NCBI GenBank assembly: GCA_037074765.1
Contig: JBAMDO010000115.1
Coordinates: forward strand, 1 to 64,000
From: Mansonella perstans
Taxonomy: Eukaryota > Nematoda > Chromadorea > Rhabditida > Onchocercidae
DNA length: 64,000 nucleotides
Direction: 5' to 3'
Shown here piece after piece: positions 1 through 14,800 of this stretch. Position 1 is the first letter of the stretch, and every line of letters begins with the position of its first letter. The notes under the pieces are model-generated. The model saw only the letters and a list, made by a program, of their open reading frames with translations. It was not told the DNA's origin and made no database searches. The translations under genes and the position numbers were made by a program.

Positions 1-3000
1 TTTTTTTCCTTTTATTTTAATAATTTCAAAATTAAGAAAGTGTTAATTTTAATGAAATAGCACTTTTGGATGACATATTTGATTTCTTTTACAATGAAGT
101 GCAGCAATGACTAAACGACAACTGTTCGTTGCATTTAGGCAAATCAGGTTAAATTACTGCTCGGCATAGTGTGTTGAAGGATTTTGTAGCAAATATACGA
201 TGGAACAATTTTAATTAGCACATTCACTTAACAAAGCCAAATTGCAGCAGTAGTAATAAAATAATGCTTTTAACTGATTTTGCCATACGAAAATTTTCCG
301 CATAGAATTTGAATAATCATTTAATTTTATAAAAAAGTGTCACAAAGTAGTAACACATAATTTTTTTTTTATGCAAAAATTTTCTCCTAATTTTATTAAT
401 TATTTTTTTTAAATAACTGCCAAACTTTTTAATTACCAAACTTCAATATTAATTATAATTGTCATTTGCATTATAAATTTGATAAGTTTATTTTCGCATC
501 ATTCAAATTTATCATATCGTAATCAAGAATTTTTTTTTTTGAATTAATTACTTACAACTTAGCAAGTTTGTTTTATTATTATTCAAAATTTTCATATCGT
601 AATTATACATTAATCGTATCGCATTTAATTAATCGCAATTTTGCTGTTCGTCCTCTTGTGTTGCATTATTTTCCATCGCAGTAGAAATCATAATTTATGA
701 CTGTAACTTTAGGATAATAAACTTATGAATATTTTCCTTAACTTATCATAATTTCAATTAGTAATTTATTTTTTAACACATTATAACTAATGCTAAATAA
801 TTTCAAATGTTCCGCATATAATCCTTTTTCTTTCTGCTGATAAATCATTTTTTGTGCAATTATTCGATTCTCGAGTAAATTATTAGTTACTAGACTAATT
901 TGTTAAATTCATTTAAAAATTTTCACGTAATATTTTCTCAAATTGCAATTTAACAAAATGATTTATTGAAATTTGTTTACCGAGAATTACCACTAACGTT
1001 ATTGAAATTTTATTGTAATTAATTAAAAATAAAAGTGTTCTTTGAGAATGAATTTCTCAGTAAAGTTTTCTTTTGATTTTTTCAGAAAAAGCCATTTTTA
1101 TTAAAAAATGAAAATTTTGCTCATTTCGAAAAAATGTTGTTAAATATTAATAGAAAAAGTTTGAAGAAAAAACACAATTGATTTAAAAATTTTTCAATGG
1201 AAACAAACTGCCAAAATTGGCCAAAGAAAAATTGAGAAAAAATTGAATAAATTTTATGAAATTTTTATTATCTCATTCATTTTTAACTCCCACTAAATTT
1301 TATTTCTTTCAAATAAAATTTTGCACAATTCAATTTTTAGAAATTTATTTATTTCATATTTCATTTTTTTTTTTTTTTAAATTGAAATATCTCTTCGTCC
1401 TTTTTTCTTATCCTTCCAAGCTATTCTTTCTTATTTTCTAGTTCATAAAAATTTAAAAAAAATTTTCTTTTGTGAAATGAATTTTAAACAGAAATTATAA
1501 AAAATTAATTAATTTTTTTCGGATGAATTATGCGAGTAAAATAATACTGATAGAAAAAAAAATTTTATTTTATTACTAAAATAAATAGCATGAAGACATT
1601 TTCATTAATTTAATGCTTTATGTTAAATCAATTTCAATTACAAATTCATGGAATATATTTGGGAGTAATATATTTTAGCCGCAAGATTTTTTCAAATCAA
1701 TCACGGAACAAAAATTATAATTTAAAATTTCAAAAATAAAATTTCCTTCTAAACTTTTTTTTTGACATAAATTTTGATGTTTTTTATAATAATGTTTGGA
1801 CTACAGCAAGCGTATTTTATTTTGCATACACTTCGCTTAAGCTTTTTTTTCATTCCAAAAGAATGCACCAAAAATTTCATTTCATTCTAATTACAATTTC
1901 ATAATTCCATTTCTGTGTGGCACACATATGTTTGCCGTGCAAGAATTGTGAATAGTAAAATTTAAAGTAGAAAATTTGAAATTCATTCGATGAATTGTAA
2001 AACTTCTTTTGTACAATAAGAAGTGAGATCAAAATGGGAATTAATTACTATAATTAGAGTTTAAAAAAATATTTTTTGATATTTATTGTTATTGATGCTA
2101 TTGAATGAAGTAATCAGATTAAATGGAATTGAGCTTCCATTTATTAGTTTAACTCTATCCAATTACTTAGTTCAAATTGCGACCCAATTATCCTTAGATA
2201 TTTTTCAAGCCTAATTTTTTCTTTTAACGATGAATGTAAATTGAATTTGAAATACCATATTAAAATTTTTTGCTAACTTTCCAATCAGATTTACTTTTGA
2301 TACGCACTCTTTTCTTTTGCATAAAAACTAAAATTTCATTTAAAAATTTATGGAATTGTATTATATTTTTAATTTGAAGTTGAATGCATTTTTAATAGGT
2401 AAAAATTATTTCAATATCAGTTTAGTCTAATTTATTGCAATTAATTGGTAGCCTTTATTGAAATGACTTAATTAATTATTTTAATTTCTTGAAACTAATT
2501 TTTATTGAGAAAAATATACTTGATCCATTCACACGGTAATTTGTATATCACAATATTTAAGTCCTAATTGATTCTATTGATTTTCATTTTTTTTTTTTTT
2601 TTTTTTTTGAACTAAGAATACCAGGCGAATTTTTTATTTCGGAAAATAAATGTAGAATAATTTAGATAACTTATCGAATTTCCAATGATACATTCAATCA
2701 CAACACGAAATAGCTTCCGCAATCGTTTCATTTAATTGCAATTTTCAATGCTGAAATCACCTTTATAGTGAACTTAGTAACACATTGCTATCGTGAGTCA
2801 TCCTGTGTCATCATATTATATTAGTACCAGCAATTCATGCGTTACTCATCAAATTTCCATTCATCAAAAATTTTTAATCAATTTTAAAAAAAGAAAGAAA
2901 AGAACAGACAATTTGTAAATTACAGCTTGGCAAATGTTTGACGTGACTTTGACGCTTGACATGTCGTTGACGTTTGATGTATCTTTGACGTTTGACGTGT

Positions 3001-4379
3001 CTTCCACATTTAAAAAACCGAATGTTTTGATAAAGGATTGACATGTACACATTTAAACTGCTCCAGCAACATATTGTTGTTTCAGCCTTCTTACATCATT
3101 CATGAAATTTTCGAATTTCAAAAAATTTCGAAAACATTTCATTCCTAATAATAATAATAAGTAATAAAACAATAATAAATAATGATAATAATATTAATGA
3201 AATGATAATAATCGTCATTCATCTGTCATTTATTAACAATAGCATCGTTCACATAATATGGATTCTTACAAAAACACACTAATTGAATCGACCAATTCGA
3301 ATTTCAGTTATTCTATCAATTATTTAATTTTATTTCATTGTTCCTATATTATTTCAATTATTGATTTACTATAACTATTTTTAAGATCAAATACATTATT
3401 TAGCAGCAATCGTTTAGCAATGATAGCCATATACACCTACATTCACGCCTACATACTCCCACAGTGTGTGTGTATACCTACACTTGCACACATACACATA
3501 TATACGCATTCTTTCAGTAGTAATAGTTTAACAATGAAATCTACGCACGGGCATAAGCACACACATACACGCATCTACGCACGGGCATAAGCACACACAT
3601 ACACGCATCTACGCACGGGCATAAGCACACACATACACGCATCTACGCACGGGCATAAGCACACACATACACGCATCTACGCACGGTCATAAGCACACAC
3701 ATACACGTATCTACGCACAGGCACAAGCATACAGATACACGCATATAAGCTTTTACAGAGACATATACACAAAGATACAGCCACATTTATACACCTGTAT
3801 CATCATTAATTAAATCTTATTTGTTCTTATTGCTAATTAATATTTGTTGAATTTTAATATAATCAAACTATGATTTCATATTTACAAATGCAATAATAAA
3901 ATTCATTTAAAAATATTTCATTTTTTTTCAATATTATTTTTCTTTTTTTTTTGCTGAAAAATAGAAATGTAAGAAAGGGCAAGAATATGAGAGAGAAAGA
4001 GAGTGAGAAAGACAGAGAGGAAAAGAGTATTTTTAAGAAACAAAATTAATTTTAAAAAAAGAGAAAAAAAAAACGAAAGAAGAAAATATTAGAGAAATGT
4101 GTAAAAATGTTAAAATGATTAGAATGTGAAAGAAAGATTTGAAATGCTTTCAAAGTTTTTGTTCAAATGTCCAGTCAAAAATTCATTACACATTTTCTGC
4201 ATCTCTTTTCTCACATTATTGTGTAAAATATGAAATTGTAAAGTTTGTAAAATTTTGCCAAACTTTTTCATTCAGCATTTCATTGCTGAAAGTTGTTATT
4301 GCTACCAATCTGTCTCAGCAAATAACTAACTCTTTGCACCTCTGTTCGAATATTGCTAATGTTTTGAGCAATAGTAATA
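1..4379. other. 5' flanking / intergenic DNA, no gene recognised
   Basis: AT-rich sequence full of poly-T and poly-A runs. No open frame shows a recognisable domain, and the short open frames are Phe/Lys-rich by-products of base composition. It contains a three-fold 20-bp repeat built on TTGACGTTTGA (about 2939-3003), a 34-bp minisatellite (3539-3742) and a purine-rich AGAGA stretch (about 3985-4030). It could be distal promoter of the zyxin gene or intron of a gene starting further left; nothing decides this. Confidence 0.6.
3539..3742. repeat. 34-bp minisatellite, 6 copies
   Basis: Six head-to-tail copies of a 34-bp unit beginning ATCTACGCACGGGCATAAGC and ending in CACACATACACGC. Copies start at 3539, 3573, 3607, 3641, 3675 and 3709. 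The first four look identical, the fifth has a few substitutions and the sixth is more diverged, so the array seems to have expanded from its left side. It is flanked by CA/TA-rich sequence. There are no unique spacers, so it is not a CRISPR. Confidence 0.95.
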
Positions 4380-4423
4380 ATGAGTAGTTATTTGTCACCA
4401 CTGCCATTATATCCTTTTCCGGG
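4380..4423 (+). other. candidate alternative 5' coding exon upstream of zyxin
   Basis: An ATG at 4380 opens a short Ser/Pro-rich stretch (MSSYLSPLPLYPFPG) that ends after two bases of a codon at a consensus donor GTAAGT (4424). The local base composition is less AT-rich than the surroundings. Its phase does not fit the zyxin reading frame through an acceptor near 6419. It would fit the second open frame of zyxin exon 1 through an acceptor at 6380-6382. It could be a 5' untranslated or alternative first exon of zyx-1, or chance. Confidence 0.25.
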
Positions 4424-5683
4424 GTAAGTTAAATTTAGTTTAATTTAACACCAATTTAACATCTACTTTAAAATTTTGAAACTTATTAGCATTTTATTTT
4501 TCAATAAAATTTATTACTAAAATTTTGTAATTCAGTTATTATTTTAATCTTTGTTTTTTTTTTTTTTTTTTTTTCTTTTTTTAAATAGTTTTTTTAATTA
4601 AAATAACAAATTGATAAAGACTTGAAATGAATAAAAATAAAAAAAAACAATTTTTAATTAAATTCTTTTTTTTAGACAAATTTAATTATTTGAATTGTTT
4701 TCTACAGTATATACATGTATTGCATTCAACTTAAATTTTCACATTTAAAATTTTTTTTAATTGTAATATGTAATTATTTATTAACGTTCAAATTTATTGA
4801 AGTGGAAGAAAAAAAATATTTAAAATAATGATATTCTGTTTTTTTTTCTCTCCCTTTTCCTCTACGCTATTAATCCCAAAAAAATTTAAAGAAATTTAAT
4901 TACTTATTATTTACTAAATAAAATTTCAAATTTCATCATATCTCATATTTTTTTTCATAACTTCTATTTTATTCCATATTAAGTATTTAAGTCTTTCTAC
5001 ATTATTTCAATTTTTTTTTTTTTTTTTAGTTTTTTTCTCATCTCATTTCTCTTTTTTTTTTTGTTCGTTGTACAAATCATTGTATAAGAAAAAAAATTTT
5101 TAAAAAGTTTATATTGTACTAAAAATTTTTCTTGCAATGCAAAAAACAAATAAGGTAAGTAAAAGAGGAATAAAAATTCAAATTTGAAATTTTAAAAATA
5201 AAAAATTCAAAATTAAAATAAAAATTCATAGTTTTTCTAAATTTCAAAATTACAATTTTTTTAAAATTATTTCTTAGAAAAAAAAGAAATAATACTTGAA
5301 AATTTATTTCTTCTTTTATTATTTACAAATTGTTATTATTTAAAACTAATCAATTTTTGTTTAAAAATTTTTTTTCTTTTTTTGTTAATAAAACGATAAA
5401 TGGAAAGATTGATTGGTTTAATTCATTTTGAATCGAATTGTTTAAAAGCTTTTGAAAGAAGAAAGAAAAAAGTCGTCGCCCAAACTGGTTTTAACACCAA
5501 ATGGCTCAGTAATTTTAATGAACAAAAAAAAAAAATTCAAACTCGATCGGCTCACTTTGGAATTTACGCCACATTGCGCAATAAATTTCACTCTACTCAT
5601 CTCATCTGTTATTCTTCCACATTTTTGATCTCTCTTCAAATTTCTCTCACATTCCATTCAACATAATCTTAATTTAACTCCTT

Positions 5684-5888
5684 TTTGTTGTTGTTGGCAT
5701 TGTTGTTAATACTGCCATTGGTATTGTTGCTAACTATTGTAACTGTTTACTGTTGTTGTTTGTTGTTGATTGTTGTTGGTTGCTGTGTTTATTGTTACTT
5801 GTTGTAATTGCTTATTGTTGTTGTTTGCTGTTTGTTATTGGTTGTTGTTTTTGACTGTTGTTGTTGTCGTTTATCATTATTGTTGTCC
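5684..5888. repeat. imperfect GTT/TTG trinucleotide repeat
   Basis: About 200 bp dominated by interrupted GTTGTTG and TTGCTG triplets on the + strand. It lies in non-coding DNA upstream of zyxin. Confidence 0.85.
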
Positions 5889-6421
5889 GTTATCGTTTGA
5901 TCGAAATAATTTCAATATTTCAAATTTTTTTTTTAAACCTCCTTGATATAATACTCTAAAAATTTAAAACAAATCGTATGAGTGAAAAAATTTTGTAAAT
6001 TGATTTGCAATTGCATGTTAAATAATGCAGTTGATGAAATGGCCTTTGTTGATCCTTGATTTCATTGTGAACGTTGTTGTTGTTATCATTGATCAACCAG
6101 CAATTATCGTATCCGTTCTTTAATTTTTCATTAATATCTCCATTATCACTGATAATTCTATAGCAATAATAATAATTATTGTTGCATCATCAAATCATTG
6201 TTACAATGAAATAGTTTAAACAATAAAATTATGCAATTGAATTTTTTGAAAAATTTTATAGATTTTGATAAATTCTCAAGTGTATTATTTTTCGTTATTT
6301 GTTTACCAATCTTTTATCAGTGCTTGCTTATCAGTTTCTTATCAGTGCCTTTTGTTTTAAGATTGATTAAACGAGGACGCAGACATACATACGCCAATAT
6401 TGACGATACGTACATTGAGAA

Positions 6422-8829
6422 ATGGACACGCCCCCAGCCCCTCCTCCTCCACCCCCTCTACAGTCAACCGTATAAACTTTAATTTTGTTTTTTCAAATTT
6501 CTATTAAAACTTTTTGTTAATTTGAAAAATGATCATTAATAGTTTTAAAGCTAATTCTTTCTAAAACAATATGATAAAATATGCTTTTAAAAAATTTTTT
6601 GTTTTTATTAAAAAAAATTTCAAAAATTTTTAAAGAGAAATTAAGTTTTGGATAAATTCAAATAGAATATCCAATATAAAAATTATTTGAAATTTTAAAT
6701 TTTCATCATTTTATTTTGAATAATTTTCTTTTTTTTTTTCAAGTCGTCGCTTTTATCATCTAGCTGGCGGTCATCTACCGATAGTAACCGACAAGCACAT
6801 GCTACCGCGTCTGGTCAGTTCATTACAATATTTCAGTCTTTTTTTGCTTTAGATTAATAAATTGTATTATGAAGTTTTAAAACATCAATTTATGTATGGT
6901 GCATTTGAAATATGCATAAATCTTTTATTCAAAACTTCTTTTTTTTTCTTGAAATAATTTTTTGTAATTCAAATTTTATTGATTTTTTTTTTTGTCTTTT
7001 TTTAGCGTCGTCCAAGTCCACCACTCCCCGGTTGGACGCTAAGACATTACAGGTAAACTATTTTTATTTGTTTTTTTTTTTTTTTTGCGAACAAATTATT
7101 TATTTTTATCTTTCAGGACGAGTAGATTTTTAGAATTTCAATTTTAATTTTTAGTACTTTGCGAAGATTTCTCGAAAATTTTTTTTTTCAGTATTTCAAT
7201 TTAAAAAATGTGTCAATATTCTATAAGCTTCAAGAATTAATTATTTTTTGCTATCATTTTATGCATCTGTGAAAATTTTGTTGTAGCACGCAGTCGCTGG
7301 CTTACGCAAGACCGAGTACGGTCGATCGTTACATGGTGACATCCAGAATTTATCCGATGGATCATTGGACGGAACGAATCAACATCTGTCTGGACAATAT
7401 CGGCCGAACAAGTCGTTCAATGTTACGATGGAAAGAAATCAAACCGGAACAACGGTAAGACTATTTACATAACACACACACATATCTCGATAATGCTTAA
7501 GCATGTTGTCATCAATTGTCGTCAACATTTTTTTCAATTGAATTTATCACTGCATCGGTCAAACTGATTTGTTTATTATAACTTTTGTAAAATATGAAAT
7601 TAAAAAGAAAATTTCAATAAAATTATCAAATATTATATTTCTTAAAATAACAAAAGGAAATGAAAATGTATAAAAATATTTCTTTTTTTTAATAAAAAAA
7701 CTTTTATTTAATTTAATTTTACAGATCTCAAAATTTTATTTGATAGGATGAAATAATTTTTTGAATTCAAGTTTCATGCTTCGCCCAATGATACCCGTGA
7801 GCCTATGTCGATCAGGAACGTTCACCGACATTCCGATACGGTTCATTACTATTTATTTATTAATTCTTTTTTTTTCTCCTGAAAAGTTCATCTTAAAATT
7901 AGTTATTGTGATCTTTGATCTCACAGTTAGTTTTTAATTTATTCGTTAATTAAATATTCCCAATACAATATATAAATGCATTGAGGGCGAAATAAAATAA
8001 TTGAATTTGCTTGATATGTTAAAGCAAATAAATTTAAGGATAATACCAAATATATAATGCTTAACAGTAATACTACTTCCTTACTCTAGTGTCATCTATT
8101 TATCAATGTTACTGATAGCACTAATTAATATCATCCGTTCAACATTGTCACCGATTATTATTATTATTATACTTATTATTATTACTCATTACTATTACTT
8201 ATTATTACTATTTATTATTACTATTATTATTATTACTTATTATATCACTTATTATTATTTGTTATTATTACTATTTATATAAAATATATGAAAATTATAT
8301 ATTTTACATTAATTATTAAAATAAATAATTATTTGTAAAGTATTTACAGATAATTATTTATTTTTATTATTATTTATTTCTCATTGTTGTGTATAGCTAT
8401 TACTCTGTAACATTTACTTACCATTTCTTATTGATAATATTAATTTTATAATTCGGAAAAAAATGAAAATGTTTTTAAATGCATTTTAAAATAAAAATAT
8501 TAAATACTTTTTCATTACTTTATGTAAAAAAAAAAATGAAATAAATCATTTTTTTTTTGAAATTAATTATTTTTAATTAATTAAATTTCAACACATTAAT
8601 TATAATAATGCATTCAAAAGTATGTTGAATTTTTGTTCCTTGTTTTTCATACTACAATTGATTCTATTTATTTTGCGCCATTAATTTTGCGATGAGAATG
8701 ATAAGCAAGTGTCAGTGAAAAATGAGAAATAAATGTTATACAAAGCAATACTATCAGTAAAAATGAAAATTCTATGACAGTAAATAATACTATTAGTGAC
8801 AATATTAGTATCTTTTTCTGACTTGTACA

Positions 8830-8899
<70 letters not shown>

Positions 8900-11800
8900 T
8901 ACAGACAGTTACAGACAGATACATATATCAAATTTTTTTTCAATTTTCTGAAGATTTCACACAAACTGAACTGAACTTTCTTTTTCTAATCTGTGCAGAC
9001 ACACACACACACATACACATACATATGCACATACAGACACATCTATCAAATTTTCTGTCAAAATTTTCCCAATTTCTTCAACATTTCACTAATTGCACTG
9101 AAATTTTTTTCTCGTCTTAAACTTTGCCACAAAATTTTAAAGTTTTCCTTCAGCTTTTAACACTGCTAAAATCTATTTTCAATTTTTTTTTTTTTTTTTT
9201 TTCAAAATATTTCTGAGATTAATCATAGCTGCTTGATGCATTATATTATTTCACTATAAATTTAACAATAAAGCAATGAAAATTTTTTCATTTCTTCGAT
9301 GAAATTTTTCCTTTCCTTGATTGTAAAATTAAGTTAAATTGAAAAAAAATTTTATCAAATTGAAAAGAAGTTTTTATAAATTGTAAAATAATGAAAAATG
9401 AATAAAATGAAATAAATGTGCTGATAAAATTACATGTATTGATAAGACTAAATGGTTGATAAAATTAAATGTGCTAATAAAACTAAGTGATAAAATTAAA
9501 TACGTTGATAAAAATAAGTATTTAAATTGACATTTGAATGAGCAAAATGGTGTTTTCGCGATATTTTGATGCGTACTTACTTAACAGCTGCTACTTTAAA
9601 TTTTTATGGGAAGCTAGAACATTGTCAGCTTAGGCCTCATTTGCCAAAAATCATTGCTAGTGCAACTATCGTACATTTTTGCGCTTTCATTTTTAATGAT
9701 ATTTCTACAGCTATTGTTATTTATCATTTCAATTTGGACAATTTTGTGCTTGGAAATAAAAAGGAAAAAAGCCATTGTTAATTTCAATGCTAAATTTAAT
9801 TCTAAAATCTTCAAAATTGCATAATTTATTTACGAATAATATTCTGTTCTGTTTTCTGCATTTTTAAATTGTAATTCTTAATTAAAAATAATAATTTAAA
9901 ACAAGAAAATCTTTTAATAAAATATTTTTTGATTTTTTTTTGAATTTTTTCAATTAAAAATTTGAACAAATCAGCAATCGATTATCTTTTAAATTATTCA
10001 TTTTTAATTAACATCATTGAATGAAAATGTTAAATCGTAATTCATGATCTTTTCCATTCAATTAAAATTTGTTCATTTAATTTAAATTTAAAAAAAGGCG
10101 CGAGTTATACCGACTTTTTTCTTCACATTTTCATCGATTAGATTAATTAGATTTACTTAACATAATAGCTTTTATGTGGAAATTACTGCTTTCTTTTAAT
10201 TGTTTCTAAATTTTAGTAAATAAATATTTTTAGAATGTATTATATCAGATACTTCATATCAATTCATATATATCAATTACACCAATTCCTAGCAAAGATC
10301 TTTTAATCATTTACTAAATTTTTCATCCAAAATTACTTGTTAATTATTTCAATTACTATTTCAGTTAAATAATACAACATATACTGAACGGTCACCATTT
10401 CAACAACAATCACAAACTATGCCATTTTCAACTTATCACAATAATCAACAGCAATCGCAAAATTCACACTTTTCAATTCTTCCCAGCAATCAGCAACAGT
10501 ATTCTTCCTATCAATATCACCGGTAACATTTCACTTTTTAATTGGTTAAAACTGCTAATTACATGCATTCATGTATTTTGCAAACTTACGAATATACATA
10601 TAATCATTACTGATTGATTAATTAATCAATGAAGGATTTCATTCCAGAACTTCTTTCACCATTAATTGTTCATAATTTATTCATTTTGCAAAGTTATTCG
10701 CCTTATTTTTTTTTCAAAAGTGCATAAATTATCATAAGACTTTATTAGCTAAAATATGTTAATGCCAAATAGTAATTTCATGTTGTCGCTCTGTTAAACA
10801 TTTCACATTAGGCCTATATTTGTTATTATATAACACTTTCAATGTTAAAAGTTTAAATTTAGAATTTAGAAGAAAATGAAAAAAGAAAATAAATTGGTAA
10901 ATTTTGTTTCTTTTTATTAGTTTTTTTCATTTCTTTTTTTATTTATATATCCAAATATTAATTTTTATGTACTTTCTCATTAATTACGCAAAAATTAATT
11001 TGAATAGTTTGAGAAGGCCCGGAAGTGTGGAAGTGGAGAATCATTTCTGCTTACCTCCTAATTTTATATTAAATAATAATTCTCACTAAATATCGTATGT
11101 AATTCCACTCAACGGACGATTACATGCTTAATTAATCATATTTAATTTTTACTTTAGAAGATTAATCGTTTAATTTTATGATATAGCTTTTATGTCAATG
11201 TGTCAACGTATCACGTCAGCATACTACATTAATCATATGTATTACGTCAAAGATAAAAACTTTTTTTTTAAAAAAAAAAAAAAAAACCTAAGTTTAATAA
11301 ATGCTGAATTTCATGAATAATTTATATGCAAATATAATTCTTTTAATTCCAACTTTTTCTTGAAATTAATTTTAATTCAATTTTTTTTTATGAACAATTT
11401 TGAAGTGATGAAAATAATCAAATCAAAACTTTGTGAAAAAATAAAATTTTAGTAAAAAATAAAATCAATTATTCTGAATGACCATTTTTTCCTATTTTGT
11501 TTTAAGCAGCAGTGAAACAATACCTAAAGATATACCGTATATCACGGATCCGAAATCCTATATTCGAGCATATGCAACACAAACACCAGCTTATACAGTG
11601 GATTTACCATATGATGCTTATCCAGCTGTTAACAATAGTTATCACAATACAGGACGATATAAATCACCAAATAATGCTGCACTCAATAAATCTTATCAAT
11701 TTGTTAAGGAACTTCGAGATCAAAGTATAACATTCATACAATTTTTTTTTTTTCTTTCAAATGGATAAAATAAATTTTCATTTAATTTTGCATCCGCATC

Positions 11801-14800
11801 TATTTAAGTATAATCATACTGAAGTTTTGTTTGTTTCTTTCAAATTTCCTATAAAATGATAACGTGTTAATTGTTAATTAATTTTCTTAGTTAATATCTT
11901 AATCGATCACTTAGTTTTAAAAAAAGAAGTAAAATATATTTTTGCATAAGTGAAGAAAAGTTAACATTTTTTTTCTTCGTATTAAACTTCACGTAAAAAT
12001 AAAAAGTACGTAAAAATAAAACTTAGGTGAAAAAAACGTATTTTATTATCTTTAATTATTTTACAATAAATTATTGTAGGTTTAACGAAAACGCAACGCA
12101 TCGCAAATCAATTTAAACAATCACAACTTCGTGATATACCAAAACCCCAGAGCATGAGCAGTATTTATGAGGTAAAAGTTAAATTTTAATGAATTTTTTT
12201 CTTTAAATTTTTATAATTTTGGACTTACAATTAATTTATTATCGTTTTAAAAGACATAGAAGAAGAATAGAAAAAAAGTGAAAATTAAAAATTTTAAAAA
12301 TCTCCATTGAATTGAAAAATTAGATTTATTGATTGATTTAATGTTCAATGAATTTTCAGCAAAAACAACATCTTGGTCGTGATCAGATTGACACATTGAT
12401 ACGTGATATGGAATGGAAGCTTAAAACTGGTGCAGAAGGTAAGTATGTTTTGTTATAGATTTCTTTAAATTTAAACAGAAATTTTTTCATTACGAAATAA
12501 TAATTAACGGTAATTAATGGTTGAAATTTTCTTTTGAAGTAATTAATAGTTGTAGGTAATTATTAATAAGATGGGAAAATGAATTTAGCGGTATAATTCA
12601 ATTAATATCGTAATTCTCACTTGATGATCTATTATACAAAACATACAGTTGTGCCATATGTATGTATGTGCCAATGACATGCGATATAAATTAAACAAAT
12701 TTTATCTGATCGATTTTGAAAATCGTTTCAAAGAGGGTGAAAAAAAAAGGAGCACAAAATCTGTTGAAATTAATATTACATGAAATAAACAAATTCAACA
12801 ATAATTAATTAATTTGCAGTAGTAGCAAACAATAAATAACAACAAAAAAAAAAAACAGAAGAGTATAAAAAGTAATTCAAGTATTTAGGCATTTGTTTTT
12901 ACTTTATTCTGTTTTATTGTATTATTGGCTTTCCCGAAATAATTTTCACTGGTTACACGTTATACGTTAAATATATGCTACGCTTACGTTAAAACTGTCT
13001 AAAGACTATAGTAGTTAAATGTTAAAACTACATATAAGTAATATTTACTTTAAATCTCTATGTACATTTTACATTCATGTTGAAACTATTTATGCCTTAC
13101 TTATGTTTATGTTATAACTATCTACAGTTACGTTATATTTGCGTCGAAATTAACCTACAATTAACGTTTGCGTTAAATTATTCATCTATTTGATACTGGG
13201 TCATTTTGGGTCATTTAAAACACATAGCCATTAGTGAATATTCTGAGAAAATTGACAAAGATGGCAAAAAAAAAAGTCAAAATTAGTACATGGAATGAAT
13301 TATTAATTAAAAAAATTTATTCAGTGCTTAAAATGGTTTTCTCTGCTTTTCATCTTTCTGTTCTTTTTAGAATAATATTTTCACTTTCACTTATTTCTAA
13401 TATTTTACTGATAAAGCATTTATTGGTATGGGAAAAGGATTTTTTTTTTCATTCACACTTTGTTCAGCTAAATTTGCAGCAAAATTTCTTCGAAACAACA
13501 AATTCCAATTAATTTTTTTTTTTTTTTAAAAACAATTATAGATTATTAATAAGAAGTATTTGGTCAAAGCTAGACTTATACACTAAATGACCTTTTGGAT
13601 TCAGCTATACTTGAACACTAAATGACCTTTTGGATTCAGCTATACTTGAACACTAAATGACCTTTTGGATTCAGCTAGACTTGAATACTAAATGACTCTT
13701 TGGACTCAGCTAGGCTTATGATCATCATTTACTCAGTTTTTTCATGAAGTATTTTTGTTAACTTTTAGATTGATTGATGCACATATGTAAATTACTTGAA
13801 TACTATATATGTACTTAAATACTGCATATATAAGCATATAATATATGGATTTTTGCTGTGAAATATTTTGGAAATTTGAAGCAAAAAAAAATTATTTCAA
13901 TTTCAAAGTTTCAAATGTAATTTGAAATTATTTTCAAATTATTGCAATTTTAGTTTCTTTCAATTCGTAGAAAATATATAATTTTTGTTATTTTTAAAAT
14001 TTCTTTAGCTTTACTTTGAAATATCAATGAAGCATTCTTTTTTTTCTTCTGAATGATTTAAGGATTGATTGATTGAAAAGAATAGCCTATAGGAAATGAA
14101 AGAGAAAAAGAAAGAAGAGAAAGATCAAATGGAAAGGAATAAAAAAAAGGGGAGAGAGAGGGAGAGAAGGAAAGAGGAAAGAATAAAGGAAAAAAAAAGG
14201 AATGGAATAAGCTAATTTCTTCCTTTTTTTTCGCATTCTGTTCCGGTACCTTTTCCTTTCTGAAAAAATAAAAAAAATTTTTAGAAGGAAGAAAAGGAGG
14301 AAATAGAGGATGATAGAGAGGAGTGAGGGGAAAAGGAGAAGGAGAAAGAGGAAGAGAAAGGGAGAGAGAGAGGTGAAAAAGAGAGATAGAGAAAGGAAAA
14401 GAGACAATCTTCTTTCTCTTTTTTCTCTATTCTTTGTAAGAGAGAGAGAGGGAAAAAGGGAGAGAAGATTTCTCTTTTTTCTTTTTTCTTTTCATAATTA
14501 ACTTGAAACTTTGTTTTTAAGATTGAATTTCATTTCATTGAATGCCTGAAATTAGAAATTTTGTATAAAAAGGTACAATTAAATTGAGAATTTTCAAGTT
14601 TTAATTTTAAGTTTTAAATTGAGAATTTTTCAAAATATTGAGAATTCAATATTTTTTGTTTTTAACAGTGAAATTTCAATCAAAGTTTTTAAATTTGTTT
14701 CAAACATAACAAGAATGAGAGAAGCAATGAGAGCGAGAAAGATAGACAAAAAATTAAAGGAAAAGAGTAAAAAGTAAGGACAGTAAGGACTTGAAACTTT

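Noticed and set aside
3539..3742. CRISPR-like array
   Set aside because: Repeats are contiguous with no unique spacers, and the genome is eukaryotic.
8668..8964. Minus-strand frames with long Cys-Val runs
   Set aside because: They are translations of the (AC)n microsatellite.
9566..9781. 71-codon frame in zyxin intron 4, with an overlapping 28-codon frame from 9546
   Set aside because: Two frames open at once, no splice sites fitting the zyxin phases, and no recognisable motif; probably chance in a slightly GC-richer patch.
10991..11088. Possible zyxin exon (frame containing [16 protein letters not shown])
   Set aside because: The acceptor would be weak (TTGAATAG), and the frame reaches a stop without a usable donor; exons 5 and 6 join in phase without it.
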